Under the pieces are notes generated by a model. The model was given only the letters and a program-made list of their open reading frames with translations, had not been told where the DNA came from and did no database searches. A stretch of 25,146 bases of DNA. It comes from an uncultured Lysobacter sp. GTDB lineage: Bacteria; Pseudomonadota; Gammaproteobacteria; Xanthomonadales; Xanthomonadaceae. Made by a program: the position numbers and the translations under genes. Positions 16,846 through 25,146 of the stretch are shown here, one piece after another. Within the stretch, counting starts at the first letter, position 1; every line of letters begins with the position of its first letter. The stretch lies in NCBI GenBank assembly GCA_946480055.1, contig CAMLID010000047.1:1-25146 (forward strand), read 5' to 3'.

Positions 16846-17634
16846 TTACACCCAGTACGCAATGCGTCGACGGAACCGCGCGAACACCAGCAGACCCAAT
16901 AGGGTCGTTGCTGCGGTCAAAGAAATGGCGCCGATGTAGTGCGACGACTTGGGCACGTAACCCAGCATAGGGCCACGAATGATCTCGATCAGCCAATAGA
17001 ACGGATTGGCTTCCACAAACATGGGACGCCCTTTCAGAGCACCCGGTTTCCAGATGATGGGGGTCAGGAAGAAAGCGAACTGCAACACGTTCAGGATGAT
17101 CTGCTGCAGATCCCTGAAGCGAGCGCACAAGGTGCCAATCAAGTACCCAGACGACACGATAAACGTGCTCAATATCAGCAAGCCGATCGGCAGCAGCAGG
17201 AGCTCGGCGCCGGGATTCACCCTGTAAAAGAACAGGAATGGAATCAAGGCCACCAGATTGTGGGCGAAGAGCAGCAAGCTGCGTGTGGCAGCGCGCAAGA
17301 CATGAACCGTCAGCGGCGCGGCCGTCGACTTGATCAGATTCTCGGAGCTGATGAACGCGCCCGAGGCCTCCGTGAGCCCACCCGAGACCAGGGACCAGGC
17401 AATCAAGCCTGCGGCCAGATTCGGAACGTAGTCCGCGGCCGACATATTGAACAGCTGCGCGTAAAGCGGGCCCAAACCGGCAATCACCACCAACATCGTG
17501 ATCGTGATCCAGAACGGGCCGATCATCGACCGCCTATAACGTTGCTTGATGTCGTGCGTTGCGAGCATCAGCCATAGATCGGCCTTGGAAAACCCGTTCT
17601 TCAGGTCTTCCCAAACGTTGCTTGCAAACTTCAC
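16846..17634 (-). CDS. wzm: O-antigen/polysaccharide ABC transporter permease (Wzm)
   Basis: 262 residues. N-terminal block DLWLMLATHDIKQRYRRS, then GPFWITITMLVVIAG, is the hallmark of ABC-2 polysaccharide exporters. About six hydrophobic segments follow, including LLLLPIGLLILSTFIVSSGY, and a C-terminal LLGLLVFARFRRRIAYWV helix. The start codon is GTG 17634, inside the metB stop as GTGA, so translation is coupled to metB. It makes the membrane channel of the O-antigen exporter with Wzt. This dependence on metB is notable because metB is a housekeeping flank of the island. Confidence 0.94.
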   Translation of the reverse strand: MKFASNVWEDLKNGFSKADLWLMLATHDIKQRYRRSMIGPFWITITMLVVIAGLGPLYAQLFNMSAADYVPNLAAGLIAWSLVSGGLTEASGAFISSENLIKSTAAPLTVHVLRAATRSLLLFAHNLVALIPFLFFYRVNPGAELLLLPIGLLILSTFIVSSGYLIGTLCARFRDLQQIILNVLQFAFFLTPIIWKPGALKGRPMFVEANPFYWLIEIIRGPMLGYVPKSSHYIGAISLTAATTLLGLLVFARFRRRIAYWV

Positions 17635-18812
17635 GGGCTCAGTCCCTCATCCAGATCGCGTTGCAGATCAACCAGATCCTCCACGCCCACGCTCAGGCGC
17701 ACCAGGTTGTCGGCGATGCCCAGCGCGGCGCGCCGGTCGGGCGGGATCGAGGCGTGGGTCATCACCGCCGGATGGTTGATCAGGCTTTCCACGCCGCCCA
17801 GGGATTCGGCGATGGCGAACAGTTCGCAGCGCTCCATCATCCGGCGCGCGCCGTCCATGCCGCCCTTGACCAGGATGCTGACCATGCCGCCGAAACCGTG
17901 CATCTGGCGCTTGGCCAACTCGTGCTGCGGGTGCGAGCTCAGGCCCGGGTAGATCACCTTCTCGACCGACGGATGGGTCTGCAGCCATTCGGCCAGCGCC
18001 TGCGCGTTCTCGCAGTGCGCCTTCATGCGCAGGTGCAGGGTCTTGAGGCCGCGCAGCGCAAGGAAGCTGTCGAACGGTCCCTGCACACCGCCCACGGCGT
18101 TCTGCAGGAAGGTCATCTGCTCGGCGATGCCGGCGTCGTCGCCGACCACGACCATGCCGCCGACGATGTCGGAGTGGCCGTTGAGGTACTTGGTCGCCGA
18201 ATGCATGACCAGATGCGCACCCAGTTCGAGCGGACGCTGCAGGATCGGCGAGCTGAAGGTGTTGTCGACGACCACGATCAGGCCGCGCTTGCGCGCGATC
18301 TCGGCGATGCGCGCGATGTCGACCAGCTTCAGCAGCGGATTGGTCGGGGTTTCGATCCAGACCAGTTTGGTCTCGGGACGGATCGCGGCTTCGAACGCGG
18401 CCAGGTCGCTGAGGTCGACCCAGCTGAAGTCCAGGCCGGCCGAGCGGCGACGCACGCGCTCGAACAAACGGTAGGTGCCGCCGTAGACGTCGTCCATGGC
18501 GATCACGTGGCTGCCCGAGTCGAGCATTTCCAGTATCGTCGAGGTCGCGGCCAGGCCGGAAGCGAAGGCGTAGCCCTGGCTGCCGCCTTCCAGGCCGGCG
18601 ACGCAGCGCTCGTAGGCGAAGCGGGTCGGATTATGGCTGCGCGAGTACTCGAACCCCTGGTGCACGCCCGGGCTGCTCTGGGCGTAGGTCGAGGTGGCGT
18701 AGATCGGGGTCATCACCGCGCCCGTGGTCGGGTCGGGCGACTGTCCCGCATGGATCGCGAGCGTGCCCATTCCGGGCTTGTGCGCCCCGCCATCCTGCTT
18801 TCGTTCAGTCAT
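17631..18812 (-). CDS. metB: Cystathionine gamma-lyase / gamma-synthase family PLP enzyme
   Basis: 393 residues, standard length. PLP-family blocks: YSRSHNPTR, GLEGG, FASGLAATSTIL, DDVYGGTYRLF, VVDNTFSSP, and the lysine block MHSATKYLNGHSDIVGG near residue 207. ATG 18812 has AAGGA five bases upstream. The sequence does not separate gamma-synthase (methionine route) from gamma-lyase (reverse transsulfuration). The cbs gene 2 kb upstream on the same strand favours gamma-lyase producing cysteine from cystathionine. The Xanthomonas name metB is kept because this gene is the recognised flank of the LPS locus. Its last bases overlap wzm. Confidence 0.93.
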   Translation of the reverse strand: MTERKQDGGAHKPGMGTLAIHAGQSPDPTTGAVMTPIYATSTYAQSSPGVHQGFEYSRSHNPTRFAYERCVAGLEGGSQGYAFASGLAATSTILEMLDSGSHVIAMDDVYGGTYRLFERVRRRSAGLDFSWVDLSDLAAFEAAIRPETKLVWIETPTNPLLKLVDIARIAEIARKRGLIVVVDNTFSSPILQRPLELGAHLVMHSATKYLNGHSDIVGGMVVVGDDAGIAEQMTFLQNAVGGVQGPFDSFLALRGLKTLHLRMKAHCENAQALAEWLQTHPSVEKVIYPGLSSHPQHELAKRQMHGFGGMVSILVKGGMDGARRMMERCELFAIAESLGGVESLINHPAVMTHASIPPDRRAALGIADNLVRLSVGVEDLVDLQRDLDEGLSP

Positions 18813-18849
18813 TGCGTCCTTCCGCTTCGGCTAGCATGCACAAACGCGA

Positions 18850-18855
18850 ATTCTA
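18850..18855 (-). promoter_or_regulatory. Putative -10 TAGAAT for metB and the O-antigen operon
   Basis: On the minus strand TAGAAT (ATTCTA on plus) lies about 38 bases before ATG 18812, giving a leader of roughly 30 bases with its AAGGA site. It interlocks with the plus-strand TAACAT of the divergent sulfotransferase gene, so the two promoters would exclude one another. The -35 is unclear. Confidence 0.4.
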
Positions 18856-18859
18856 ACAT
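18854..18859 (+). promoter_or_regulatory. -10-like TAACAT five bases before the sulfotransferase-like start
   Basis: TAACAT is followed by CGCCC and then ATG 18865, with no Shine-Dalgarno sequence. Position and absence of a ribosome site fit a leaderless transcript, as for the ATP-grasp gene. It overlaps the opposite metB -10 element. Confidence 0.38.
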
Positions 18860-18864
18860 CGCCC

Positions 18865-19887
18865 ATGAGTCCGACCCGGCGCTTGCCGCCCGACTTCAGT
18901 CACAGTGCAGCCTTTCCGCTGTTCGCTTTCGACGCGGCGGCCGGACGCGGCTGGGTGCTGCATTTCGAGGCTCAGGACTACCGCCGCGCGAGCTTCCTGG
19001 ATCAGCGCGCCCTTCATCATCGAAAGATCAACGGATGGGAACTTTCGATCGCCGAGATCGAAGCCGCGCTCGCGCCGCCGGAGCCGAGGCTGCCGCTGCA
19101 CTGGGTTTTCCATATAGGCCATTGCGGCTCCAGTTTGGTCAGCAAGTTTCTGGACATGCTAACCGGCGTACTCGGTCTGCGCGAGCCCCTGCCCCTGCTG
19201 AGCCTCGCTCAAGGCGCCGGCGATCCGGCCACGCAGCGCTGGCAAGGCCCGGTGCTGCGCTTGCTGAACAGAGGATTCGCCGACACCCGGGCCGTCGTGA
19301 TCAAACCGACCAGCGGGGTGACCGCCATCGCCGGACGGCTGTTGGCGCAGACGCCGGGCCAGGCCTGCCTGCTCTGGATCGACCTGCGCAGCTGGCTGGC
19401 GACGATGCTGCGCGACGACGGCCTGCGCGACGACACCCTGGCAGGCGAGCCCCTGCGCCTGGCCGAATTCGGGCCCGAGGGCCTGCCCCCGGCCTCCGGC
19501 GACGGCGCCCGCCTGGCCCGGCTGTGGCTGGCCGAGCAGTTGCGCTGGCGCCGGCTGGTCGCCGATCCGACCCTCACCGGGCGCCTGATCGACCTGGATT
19601 TCGCCCAGGTGCTGGCCGACCCGGCCGGCCAAACCACGCGCCTGGCCGCGCACTACGGCTTGACGGTGCCCGAAGACTGGGCGGCGCAGATCGCCGACTC
19701 GGGCCTGCTGCAGCGCTACGCCAAAGACCCGCGCCAGGCCTTCGATGCCGGGGTGCGCGAACGCGAGCTGGCCGCGGCGGCGCAGGCGCATGCGGCGCAG
19801 ATCGCGGAAGGATTGGAGTGGGCGACGGCAGCGCTGACTACGCTCGACGCCGAAGCGCTGCGGCCACGGCTGGGCTTGCGCGACTGA
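18865..19887 (+). CDS. Sulfotransferase-like P-loop protein
   Basis: 340 residues. The block FHIGHCGSSLVSKFLD at 82-97 resembles the 5'-phosphosulfate loop of sulfotransferases (a P-loop variant with CGSSL). A second family feature, the 3'-phosphate region, could be the VIKPTSG and WIDLRSWLATML segments. The C-terminal 80 residues are Ala/Glu-rich helices. Such proteins are usually annotated as sulfotransferase family or hypothetical; PAPS use and the acceptor are not proven. No signal peptide is present. The gene is divergent from metB, with 52 bases shared, and convergent with the 2OG oxygenase. The start at 18865 fits the leaderless promoter pattern. Confidence 0.68.
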   Translation: MSPTRRLPPDFSHSAAFPLFAFDAAAGRGWVLHFEAQDYRRASFLDQRALHHRKINGWELSIAEIEAALAPPEPRLPLHWVFHIGHCGSSLVSKFLDMLTGVLGLREPLPLLSLAQGAGDPATQRWQGPVLRLLNRGFADTRAVVIKPTSGVTAIAGRLLAQTPGQACLLWIDLRSWLATMLRDDGLRDDTLAGEPLRLAEFGPEGLPPASGDGARLARLWLAEQLRWRRLVADPTLTGRLIDLDFAQVLADPAGQTTRLAAHYGLTVPEDWAAQIADSGLLQRYAKDPRQAFDAGVRERELAAAAQAHAAQIAEGLEWATAALTTLDAEALRPRLGLRD

Positions 19888-19925
19888 GTTCGCGCCGGGC
19901 GAGGCAACGCTAGCACGGCATCGCT

Positions 19926-19952
19926 GCGAGCCGCGCATTCGCGGCGACTCGC
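19926..19952. terminator. Hairpin between convergent sulfotransferase-like and oxygenase genes
   Basis: GCGAG-CCGCG, loop CATT, CGCGG, a three-base bulge, CTCGC. The stem sits in the 67-base convergent gap next to the oxygenase stop. No T-tract follows, so a terminator role is tentative. Confidence 0.35.
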
Positions 19953-19954
19953 GC

Positions 19955-20895
19955 TCAGGCCAGAAAGGTCGTCATCGCGTAGCGCGTGCCGCGCCGCACC
20001 GGCAGCACTTCATGCAGCAGCGAGCACGAGAACACCAGCGCCGACCCGGTCGCCGGCGAGAACAGATGCGGGCCGAACTCGGGATAGCGGAATTCGCCGC
20101 CCTCGTAGCCGCCGGTATTGAGGTTCACCGACAGCGCGAAGCGGCGATAGGCGACGTCGGGAGTCTCGTTGTCGCGATGGGCGCGGAAATAGCCCGCATC
20201 TTCGGGATAGGCGAGCAGCTTGAAGGGGTCGCGCCGGCCGACCTGGAACTGATAGACACGCGCGATCTCGGGCAGCGCGCGACGCAGCAGGCGTTCGTGC
20301 ATGCGCGCCTCCAGCACGGGATCGCGCGGGAAACTCTCGCGCCGCTGCTTCACGTTGGGATCGAGCTGGAAACGCTGTTCGCCGTCCTCCAGCACCAGCA
20401 CGCCGGAGGCGTCGCCGCCGCCGCAATCGTTATCCAAATGTCGGATCAGGTCCGCGCACAGCTCGGCTTCGAACACGTCGGGGATCTGCAGCACCGGCGC
20501 GATGCGCGCGATCTGTGCGGGTATCAGCGCGGTTTCGCCGGTCGCGGGCAGCGGCGCCATGGCCGCCGGCAAGCGCGTCGCGGCCTGCAGGCGCAGATTG
20601 GCATCGGCCAGCCACAGCGCATCGGCGCCCAGCCCGGCCAGCCAGCGCGGCTCGGTCGCATACGCGCGCCAGCCCGTGGGCGGGTGTGCGTACGCGATGG
20701 GCCCCAAGCACAAGGCGAGCGTGCCGGCCGGGGGCGCCGGCAGGGCGGCGATCGCGGCCTCGTCGGACGGCGTCGCCAACCACAGCGGCGCGCCGGCGAA
20801 CTCGGCGTGCAGAGTCTGGGCGACGCCGGCGGCATCGCGCAGGCGTACGTCGGGCAGGCGGTCGCCCGGCAGCCAGCGTTCGGCCGCCGCCGCGG

Positions 20896-20899
<4 letters not shown>
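19955..20899 (-). CDS. 2OG-Fe(II) oxygenase (prolyl-4-hydroxylase-like) with degenerate redoxin N-terminus
   Basis: 314 residues from GTG 20899. I chose this start because it overlaps the cbs stop as GTGA; the frame is open further upstream but only as a shadow of cbs. The C-terminal dioxygenase core is complete: iron ligands HRD (His241, Asp243) and LLHEV (His296), and the 2-oxoglutarate arginine at about 306 in RRGTRY. GGYEGGEFRYPEFG is the usual strand pair. The first 120 residues resemble a redoxin/AhpC-TSA domain (LPGDRLPDVRLRDAAG and LGADALWLADANLRL), but the position of the peroxidatic cysteine reads LATPSD, so it cannot be a normal thiol peroxidase. Substrate unknown, perhaps a protein or peptide. 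Confidence 0.83.
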
Positions 20900-22266
<1,367 letters not shown>

Positions 22267-22316
22267 GCGGTTACGCGGCTTCTGCGGGGCCGCATACGGC
22301 GCGGCGGGACCCGACC

Positions 22317-22322
22317 ATTCTA
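22317..22322 (-). promoter_or_regulatory. Putative -10 TAGAAT for cbs
   Basis: On the minus strand CCGCTAGAATGG lies about 50 bases before the cbs start, nearly identical to the element before etfB. A weak TTCGCG at 22339-22344 could be the -35 with a 16-base spacer. Confidence 0.42.
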
Positions 22323-22464
22323 GCGGCGGTCCGCGCGCCGCGAAGCGCCGGAGACGACATGCCGGCGAACGTTGCGCAGGCGCTGGCCGTCAGCGGAGTG
22401 CCGCACTCGTCGGGAAACAGGGATCAGATGCGGGCCGGCGATGCTCACGGCCTGTCCGGTAGCC

Positions 22465-22505
22465 GCGGGCGGTGGCAGCCGACGAGGATGGCCGCCACCG
22501 CCCGC
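22465..22505 (-). terminator. 12-bp hairpin after the DUF465 gene
   Basis: Arms GCGGGCGGTGGC (22465-22476) and GCCACCGCCCGC (22494-22505) are perfect complements. The 3' arm of the DUF465 gene's transcript begins 13 bases after its stop. No T-tract follows, so it may be a Rho-dependent or stabilising 3' hairpin. The remaining DNA between here and cbs (22323-22464) shows nothing else I recognise. Confidence 0.5.
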
Positions 22506-22517
22506 GCTGAAGAAGAT

Positions 22518-22736
22518 TCAGTGGGTTTGCGTGTCGTACAACTGGGTCAATCGATCCTTCGCAGCCAGTTTCTCGCGCTTCATCTTCGCCAGGGTGACAT
22601 CGTCGATCGGCAGTACGCCGAGCTCCGCATCCATCACCTTCTTATCGAGGTCCTTGTGGCGCTGGTAGAGCTGCTTGAACTCGGGGTTGCTCTTGATCAG
22701 CGCGTCGATTTCGGGCTGCGGTCGTTCTTCGAACAT
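22518..22736 (-). CDS. DUF465 / YdcH-family small helical protein
   Basis: 72 residues, fully helical in composition: IDALIKSNPEFKQLYQRHKD, then LDKKVMDAELG and VTLAKMKREKLAAKDRLTQL. This is the two-helix coiled-coil pattern of the DUF465 (YdcH) family, whose function is not established. ATG 22736 has a strong GAAGGAGG site. The peculiarity is upstream: an intrinsic terminator on the same strand ends only about 15 bases before the start codon, leaving no room for a separate promoter unless that promoter overlaps the hairpin. Expression should therefore depend on read-through of a structured leader. Confidence 0.88.
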   Translation of the reverse strand: MFEERPQPEIDALIKSNPEFKQLYQRHKDLDKKVMDAELGVLPIDDVTLAKMKREKLAAKDRLTQLYDTQTH

Positions 22737-23066
22737 GAAAGCCTCCTTCAGCAGAAAAGCAAACGCCCCGGTCGATGACCAGGGCGTCGCGGGGGGTCCG
22801 TGAGGGGCGCCAGGCGGGGCGTACGGCCGGCCTCATACAGGCCGGCCACCGACTTGCTTGCGGTGGCGGGGTCCTGCAGAAGGTGGGCTTGCGTCATCGG
22901 CCTGGCTCTTCGCCAAGCGGAAATCCGGCCGCTTGGGTATTCGACCCTACTCCTCCTTTTCGGGACCGGCAAGGCCGGCCGTCGCATTCGGCAGCTTCGG
23001 CATGCAATCCGCGCCGGGACGGTGCTCCCGGTGCGGATTGAAGTCACAAATAACTGATTTTTAAGA
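22737..23066 (-). ncRNA. Structured non-coding leader or small RNA upstream of the DUF465 gene (candidate)
   Basis: 330 bases between two minus-strand genes without a convincing coding frame. In minus-strand order the perfect or near-perfect hairpins are: 23040-23005 (CAATCCGC/GCGGATTG outer, CCGGGA/TCCCGG inner); 22939-22916 (CCAAGCGG/CCGCTTGG, loop CCGGATTT); 22868-22846 (GCCACCG/CGGTGGC); 22850-22828 (GGCCGGCC/GGCCGGCC, loop TGTATGA), the last two sharing a few bases; and the terminator at 22787-22751. A purine-rich AAAAGGAGGAGTAGGG lies unpaired between the first two. The segment ACGCCCC (plus-strand 22816-22822) can pair with the terminator's 3' arm GGGGCGT (plus-strand 22763-22769) as an antiterminator. 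I cannot place it in a known riboswitch or sRNA family. It could be an independent sRNA rather than a leader. Confidence 0.5.
22751..22787 (-). terminator. Intrinsic terminator immediately before the DUF465 gene
   Basis: In minus-strand RNA the stem ACGCCCUGGUC / GACCGGGGCGU with loop AUC forms 11 pairs including one U-G wobble; on the plus strand the same position is a C-A mismatch, which supports the minus direction. It is followed by TTTGCTTTTCTG. The next element is the GAAGGAGG ribosome site of the DUF465 gene, so the terminator stands in its 5' leader. Confidence 0.75.
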
Positions 23067-23073
23067 TTATTTG
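23047..23073. repeat. AT-rich inverted repeat CAAATAA...TTATTTG at the OmpA-like gene end
   Basis: A 7-bp dyad with a 13-base centre in a conspicuous AT-rich island, overlapping the stop codon of the OmpA-like gene. It could be a promoter for the structured RNA downstream or part of the mRNA 3' end. Neither is proven. Confidence 0.4.
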
Positions 23074-23957
23074 TCGGAGACCACGACGTCGACCCGGTCG
23101 CCCTTGCCGCTGCGGCCGCTGCTCTGGATCTTGCTCTTGGCGACGCCGCCGGCGACCAGGGCATCGCGCACCGCATCGGCGCGGCGCTGGGCGAGTTTGG
23201 CGTCGCCGGCCTGCGCATCGACCTTGACCGTGCCCGAGGGGCCGGCCTGGACGTAGGCGGCCAGCGTCTTGACCTGGCCGGCCGCGGCGCCGCCCAGGGC
23301 GGCCTTGCCGGCGCCGAAGGCGTCGCGGTTCAGGGCGAACACTTCGCCGCGCGCTTCGCGCTTGGACGCGGGCAGCTTGCCGCCGGCCATCAGTTCGGCC
23401 TCCTGACGCGCCAGCGCCGCTTCGCGTTCGCGCGCGGCGTTGAGCTTGGCGGTCTGGGCGTCGCCGACGGTCGCCAGCGCGGCGTCGGCGTCCTGGATGG
23501 TCAGGGCGTCGGCGGCGGCCTGGGCGCGCAGGCGCTCGGCCTCCTCGGCCTGCATCTGCGCCTGCAGGCGCAGGCGTTCGGCTTCCGCGCGGGCGCGGTC
23601 GGCGTCGCGACGGCTGGCTTCGACCAGCAGGTCGCTGCGTTCGCGGTCGAGGCGGTCGACCTCGCGCTGTGCGGCCTGGCTGCGCGCGGCGATCTCGGCG
23701 ATCTGGACCCGGCGCTCGGCGATGTAGAAGGCACCGTCGCGGTCGCGGCGGTTGGCCTCGGCCAGGGCCTGCACGGCCTGGCGCGCCTGCAGGCGCTCGT
23801 AGGCGCCGAAGCTGTTGAGCGCGGGGTCTGCTTCGACGGCGGACAGGCGCCGCGACAGCCGTGCCAGGTCGGGGTCTTCGGCCGCCTGCGCGGACGGCAG
23901 GGCCGCGCTCAGGGCCGCGGCCAGCAGGGTGCAGCAGATCGTGTGGCGCAGGCTCAT
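23067..23957 (-). CDS. OmpA-family protein with coiled-coil central region
   Basis: 296 residues. A Sec signal peptide (CCTLLAAALSAALPSAQA) ends near residue 25. A long Ala/Arg/Glu heptad-like region (about 60-190; RDADRARAEAERLRLQAQ) should form a coiled coil. The C-terminal 100 residues have a shortened OmpA/MotB-like peptidoglycan-binding domain: VDAQAGDAKLAQRRADAVRDAL, where the RR.DAV.DAL helix is typical, and the ending RVDVVVSDK. It overlaps the upstream lipoprotein gene by ATGA. Such DUF4398 plus OmpA pairs are common in Xanthomonadaceae and probably link outer membrane and cell wall. Exact function unknown. Confidence 0.82.
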   Translation of the reverse strand: MSLRHTICCTLLAAALSAALPSAQAAEDPDLARLSRRLSAVEADPALNSFGAYERLQARQAVQALAEANRRDRDGAFYIAERRVQIAEIAARSQAAQREVDRLDRERSDLLVEASRRDADRARAEAERLRLQAQMQAEEAERLRAQAAADALTIQDADAALATVGDAQTAKLNAAREREAALARQEAELMAGGKLPASKREARGEVFALNRDAFGAGKAALGGAAAGQVKTLAAYVQAGPSGTVKVDAQAGDAKLAQRRADAVRDALVAGGVAKSKIQSSGRSGKGDRVDVVVSDK

Positions 23958-24334
23958 CGGTCGTCTCCGGTCTGCAGGCGGCGGCGCAAATCGGCGATCT
24001 CGGCGCGGCGCTGGGCCAGTTCGGCGTTGATCACCGCGTCGCGGCTCTTGGCCGTGGCGAGGTCGGCGTCAACCGCGGCGGACGCGGCCAGGCGGCGTGC
24101 ATCGTCCTCCCGGCCGCGCGACATCGCCCCCTGGGCCTGGCCCAGGGCGTTGCGCGCCGCGGCCAGCTCCTGCGGCGCGTACTGGTCGGCGTCGGCGCCG
24201 TCGGCGCGCGAGACCGCCTGCTGGGCGGCGGCCAGCTCCGCGGTCGGCGGAGGCAGCGAGGCGCATGCGCTCAACGCCGAAGCGAGAACTAAGGCCAGCA
24301 GCGGGAAACGGATTTGTGCGAAGCTTGCGGTCAT
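23954..24334 (-). CDS. DUF4398-type lipoprotein
   Basis: 126 residues from ATG 24334 (MTASFAQIRFPLLALVLASA). In-frame starts further upstream, up to 24436, would place an improbable basic stretch before the signal sequence. The lipobox LSAC gives a lipidated cysteine at about 24. The mature part is Ala/Gln/Arg-rich helix with AAAQQAVSRADGADADQYAP, then ELAAARNALGQA, the hallmark of DUF4398. It is outer-membrane or periplasmic and coupled to the OmpA-like gene by ATGA, so the two products probably act together. No strong ribosome site is visible. The gene is divergent from pilU. Confidence 0.82.
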   Translation of the reverse strand: MTASFAQIRFPLLALVLASALSACASLPPPTAELAAAQQAVSRADGADADQYAPQELAAARNALGQAQGAMSRGREDDARRLAASAAVDADLATAKSRDAVINAELAQRRAEIADLRRRLQTGDDR

Positions 24335-24428
24335 TAGGGGATGCCGTGACGAAGGAATGCGCGCGGCCATTGTCGGAAGCCGGCGGCGTGCTTGCAACGG
24401 TACGCGGCCGTCAACAAGGGGTGTGTGC
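24335..24428. other. Divergent intergenic region between DUF4398 lipoprotein and pilU
   Basis: 94 bases that must hold promoters for both directions. AAGGGG eight bases before the pilU ATG is its likely ribosome site. No convincing -35/-10 pair is seen. Confidence 0.4.
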
Positions 24429-25146
24429 ATGGACATCGGCTATTTCCTGAAGCTGATGACGGAAAAGAACGCGTCTGACATGTTCCTGACCACCGGGGCG
24501 CCGGTTTACATCAAGGTCGAGGGCAGACTGTACCCGCTTGGCAACACCGGTCTACCACCGGGCATGGTCAAGAAGATCGCCTATTCGCTGATGGACGAGG
24601 GCCAGGTGCCCCAGTTCGAGCGCGACCTGGAGCTGAACATGGCTCTGGCGCTGCCCGATGCCGGCCGCTTCCGCATCAACGTGTTCAAGCAGCGCGGCGA
24701 AGTCGGCATGGTGATCCGCGCCATCCGCAGCATCATCCCCAGCATCGAAGAGCTGCAACTGCCGCAGGTGCTCAAGGAGATCATCATGGCCCCGCGCGGC
24801 CTGGTGCTGATCGTGGGCAGTACCGGCTCGGGCAAGTCGACGACGCTGGCGTCGATGATCGACCATCGCAACAGCAGCACCTCGGGTCACATCCTCACCA
24901 TCGAGGATCCGATCGAGTACCTGCACAAGCACAAGAAGTCGATCGTCAACCAGCGCGAGGTCGGCCTGGACACGCACGCCTTCCACAACGCGCTCAAGAA
25001 CGCGATGCGCGAAGCGCCGGACGTGATCCTGATCGGCGAAATCCTGGACGCGACCACGATGGAGGCGGCGATCGCCTTCGCCGAGACCGGTCACCTGTGC
25101 CTGGCGACGCTGCACTCCAACAACGCCGACCAGACCCTGGAACGCA
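24429..25146 (+). CDS. pilU: Type IV pilus retraction ATPase PilU (partial, 3' end beyond window)
   Basis: 239 codons are present from ATG 24429. N-terminal FLKLMTEKNASDMFLTTGAP is the PilT/PilU N-domain. Walker A is VGSTGSGKSTTLA, followed by the Asp box ILTIEDPIEY, VNQREVGLDT, the Walker B region APDVILIGEI, and the His box AETGHLCLATLHSNN. The segment SSTSGHILTIEDPIEYLHKHKKSI fits PilU better than PilT. After GEI the arginine usual in this family is replaced by leucine (GEILD). It is a hexameric cytoplasmic motor that assists PilT in pulling back type IV pili (twitching motility). No pilT is in the window; neighbours are the envelope genes in the other direction. Confidence 0.93.
   Translation, partial: MDIGYFLKLMTEKNASDMFLTTGAPVYIKVEGRLYPLGNTGLPPGMVKKIAYSLMDEGQVPQFERDLELNMALALPDAGRFRINVFKQRGEVGMVIRAIRSIIPSIEELQLPQVLKEIIMAPRGLVLIVGSTGSGKSTTLASMIDHRNSSTSGHILTIEDPIEYLHKHKKSIVNQREVGLDTHAFHNALKNAMREAPDVILIGEILDATTMEAAIAFAETGHLCLATLHSNNADQTLER

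Noticed and set aside
22748..22897. 49-codon minus-strand frame beginning MTQAHLLQDP within the structured leader
   Set aside because: It has no good ribosome site and runs straight through the hairpins and terminator stem, so it reads as structure rather than coding; a leader peptide cannot be fully excluded.
22861..22950. Partial likeness to a c-di-GMP-I (GEMM) riboswitch through GATGACGCAAGCC on the minus strand
   Set aside because: The core elements of that family (the CAGGGCAAACC block and the tetraloop-receptor region) are missing and the conserved GACGCAAAGCC is not intact.

Overview
The window is GC-rich DNA from a gammaproteobacterium, most likely Xanthomonadaceae of the Lysobacter type. 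Three things point there. The order lpsIJ-like CoA transferase, xanB, etfBA, O-antigen genes, metB is the lipopolysaccharide neighbourhood known from Xanthomonas. There is a long M72/M12B-like secreted metalloprotease with FG-GAP repeats. A PilU-type pilus ATPase closes the window. This assignment rests on gene content; I ran no search.

Left part (1-8725). The window opens in the last codons of ETF-ubiquinone oxidoreductase, followed by a small unrecognised exported or membrane protein (193-747). A metalloprotease with a beta-propeller-like repeat tail lies on the minus strand (1067-3463). Next come the two subunits of a 3-oxoacid CoA-transferase (minus), a stand-alone ATP-grasp enzyme with a leaderless-looking start (5435-6343), the bifunctional GDP-mannose enzyme XanB (minus) and a hexose-6-phosphate mutarotase-like protein (plus).

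Centre (8914-18812). etfB and etfA (plus) end in a near-perfect bidirectional terminator at 10615-10653. Facing them is a minus-strand operon that reads metB, wzm, wzt, a large multi-domain glycosyltransferase, two SAM methyltransferases and a membrane-anchored unknown. The six inserted genes form a compact ABC-transporter-dependent O-antigen island. It sits between metB and etfA, the interval known as the hypervariable LPS locus of Xanthomonas. metB and wzm overlap by four bases, so the island may be transcribed from the metB promoter. XanB could supply GDP-mannose for the glycan. The island looks less GC-rich than its flanks by eye.

Right part (18865-25146). A sulfotransferase-like protein (plus) is divergent from metB. 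Convergent to it is cbs with a translationally coupled 2OG-Fe(II) oxygenase that has a degenerate redoxin N-terminus. cbs and metB together form a reverse transsulfuration pair. Further right are a small DUF465/YdcH-like protein, a lipoprotein plus OmpA-like pair, and the 5' part of pilU (plus, cut by the window end).

The most unusual signal is the 330-base non-coding stretch 22737-23066 ahead of the DUF465 gene. It is packed with hairpins and ends in a minus-strand intrinsic terminator placed directly before the gene's ribosome-binding site. An upstream segment can pair with the terminator's 3' arm. This is the layout of a transcription attenuator or riboswitch. I cannot match it to a family I know.
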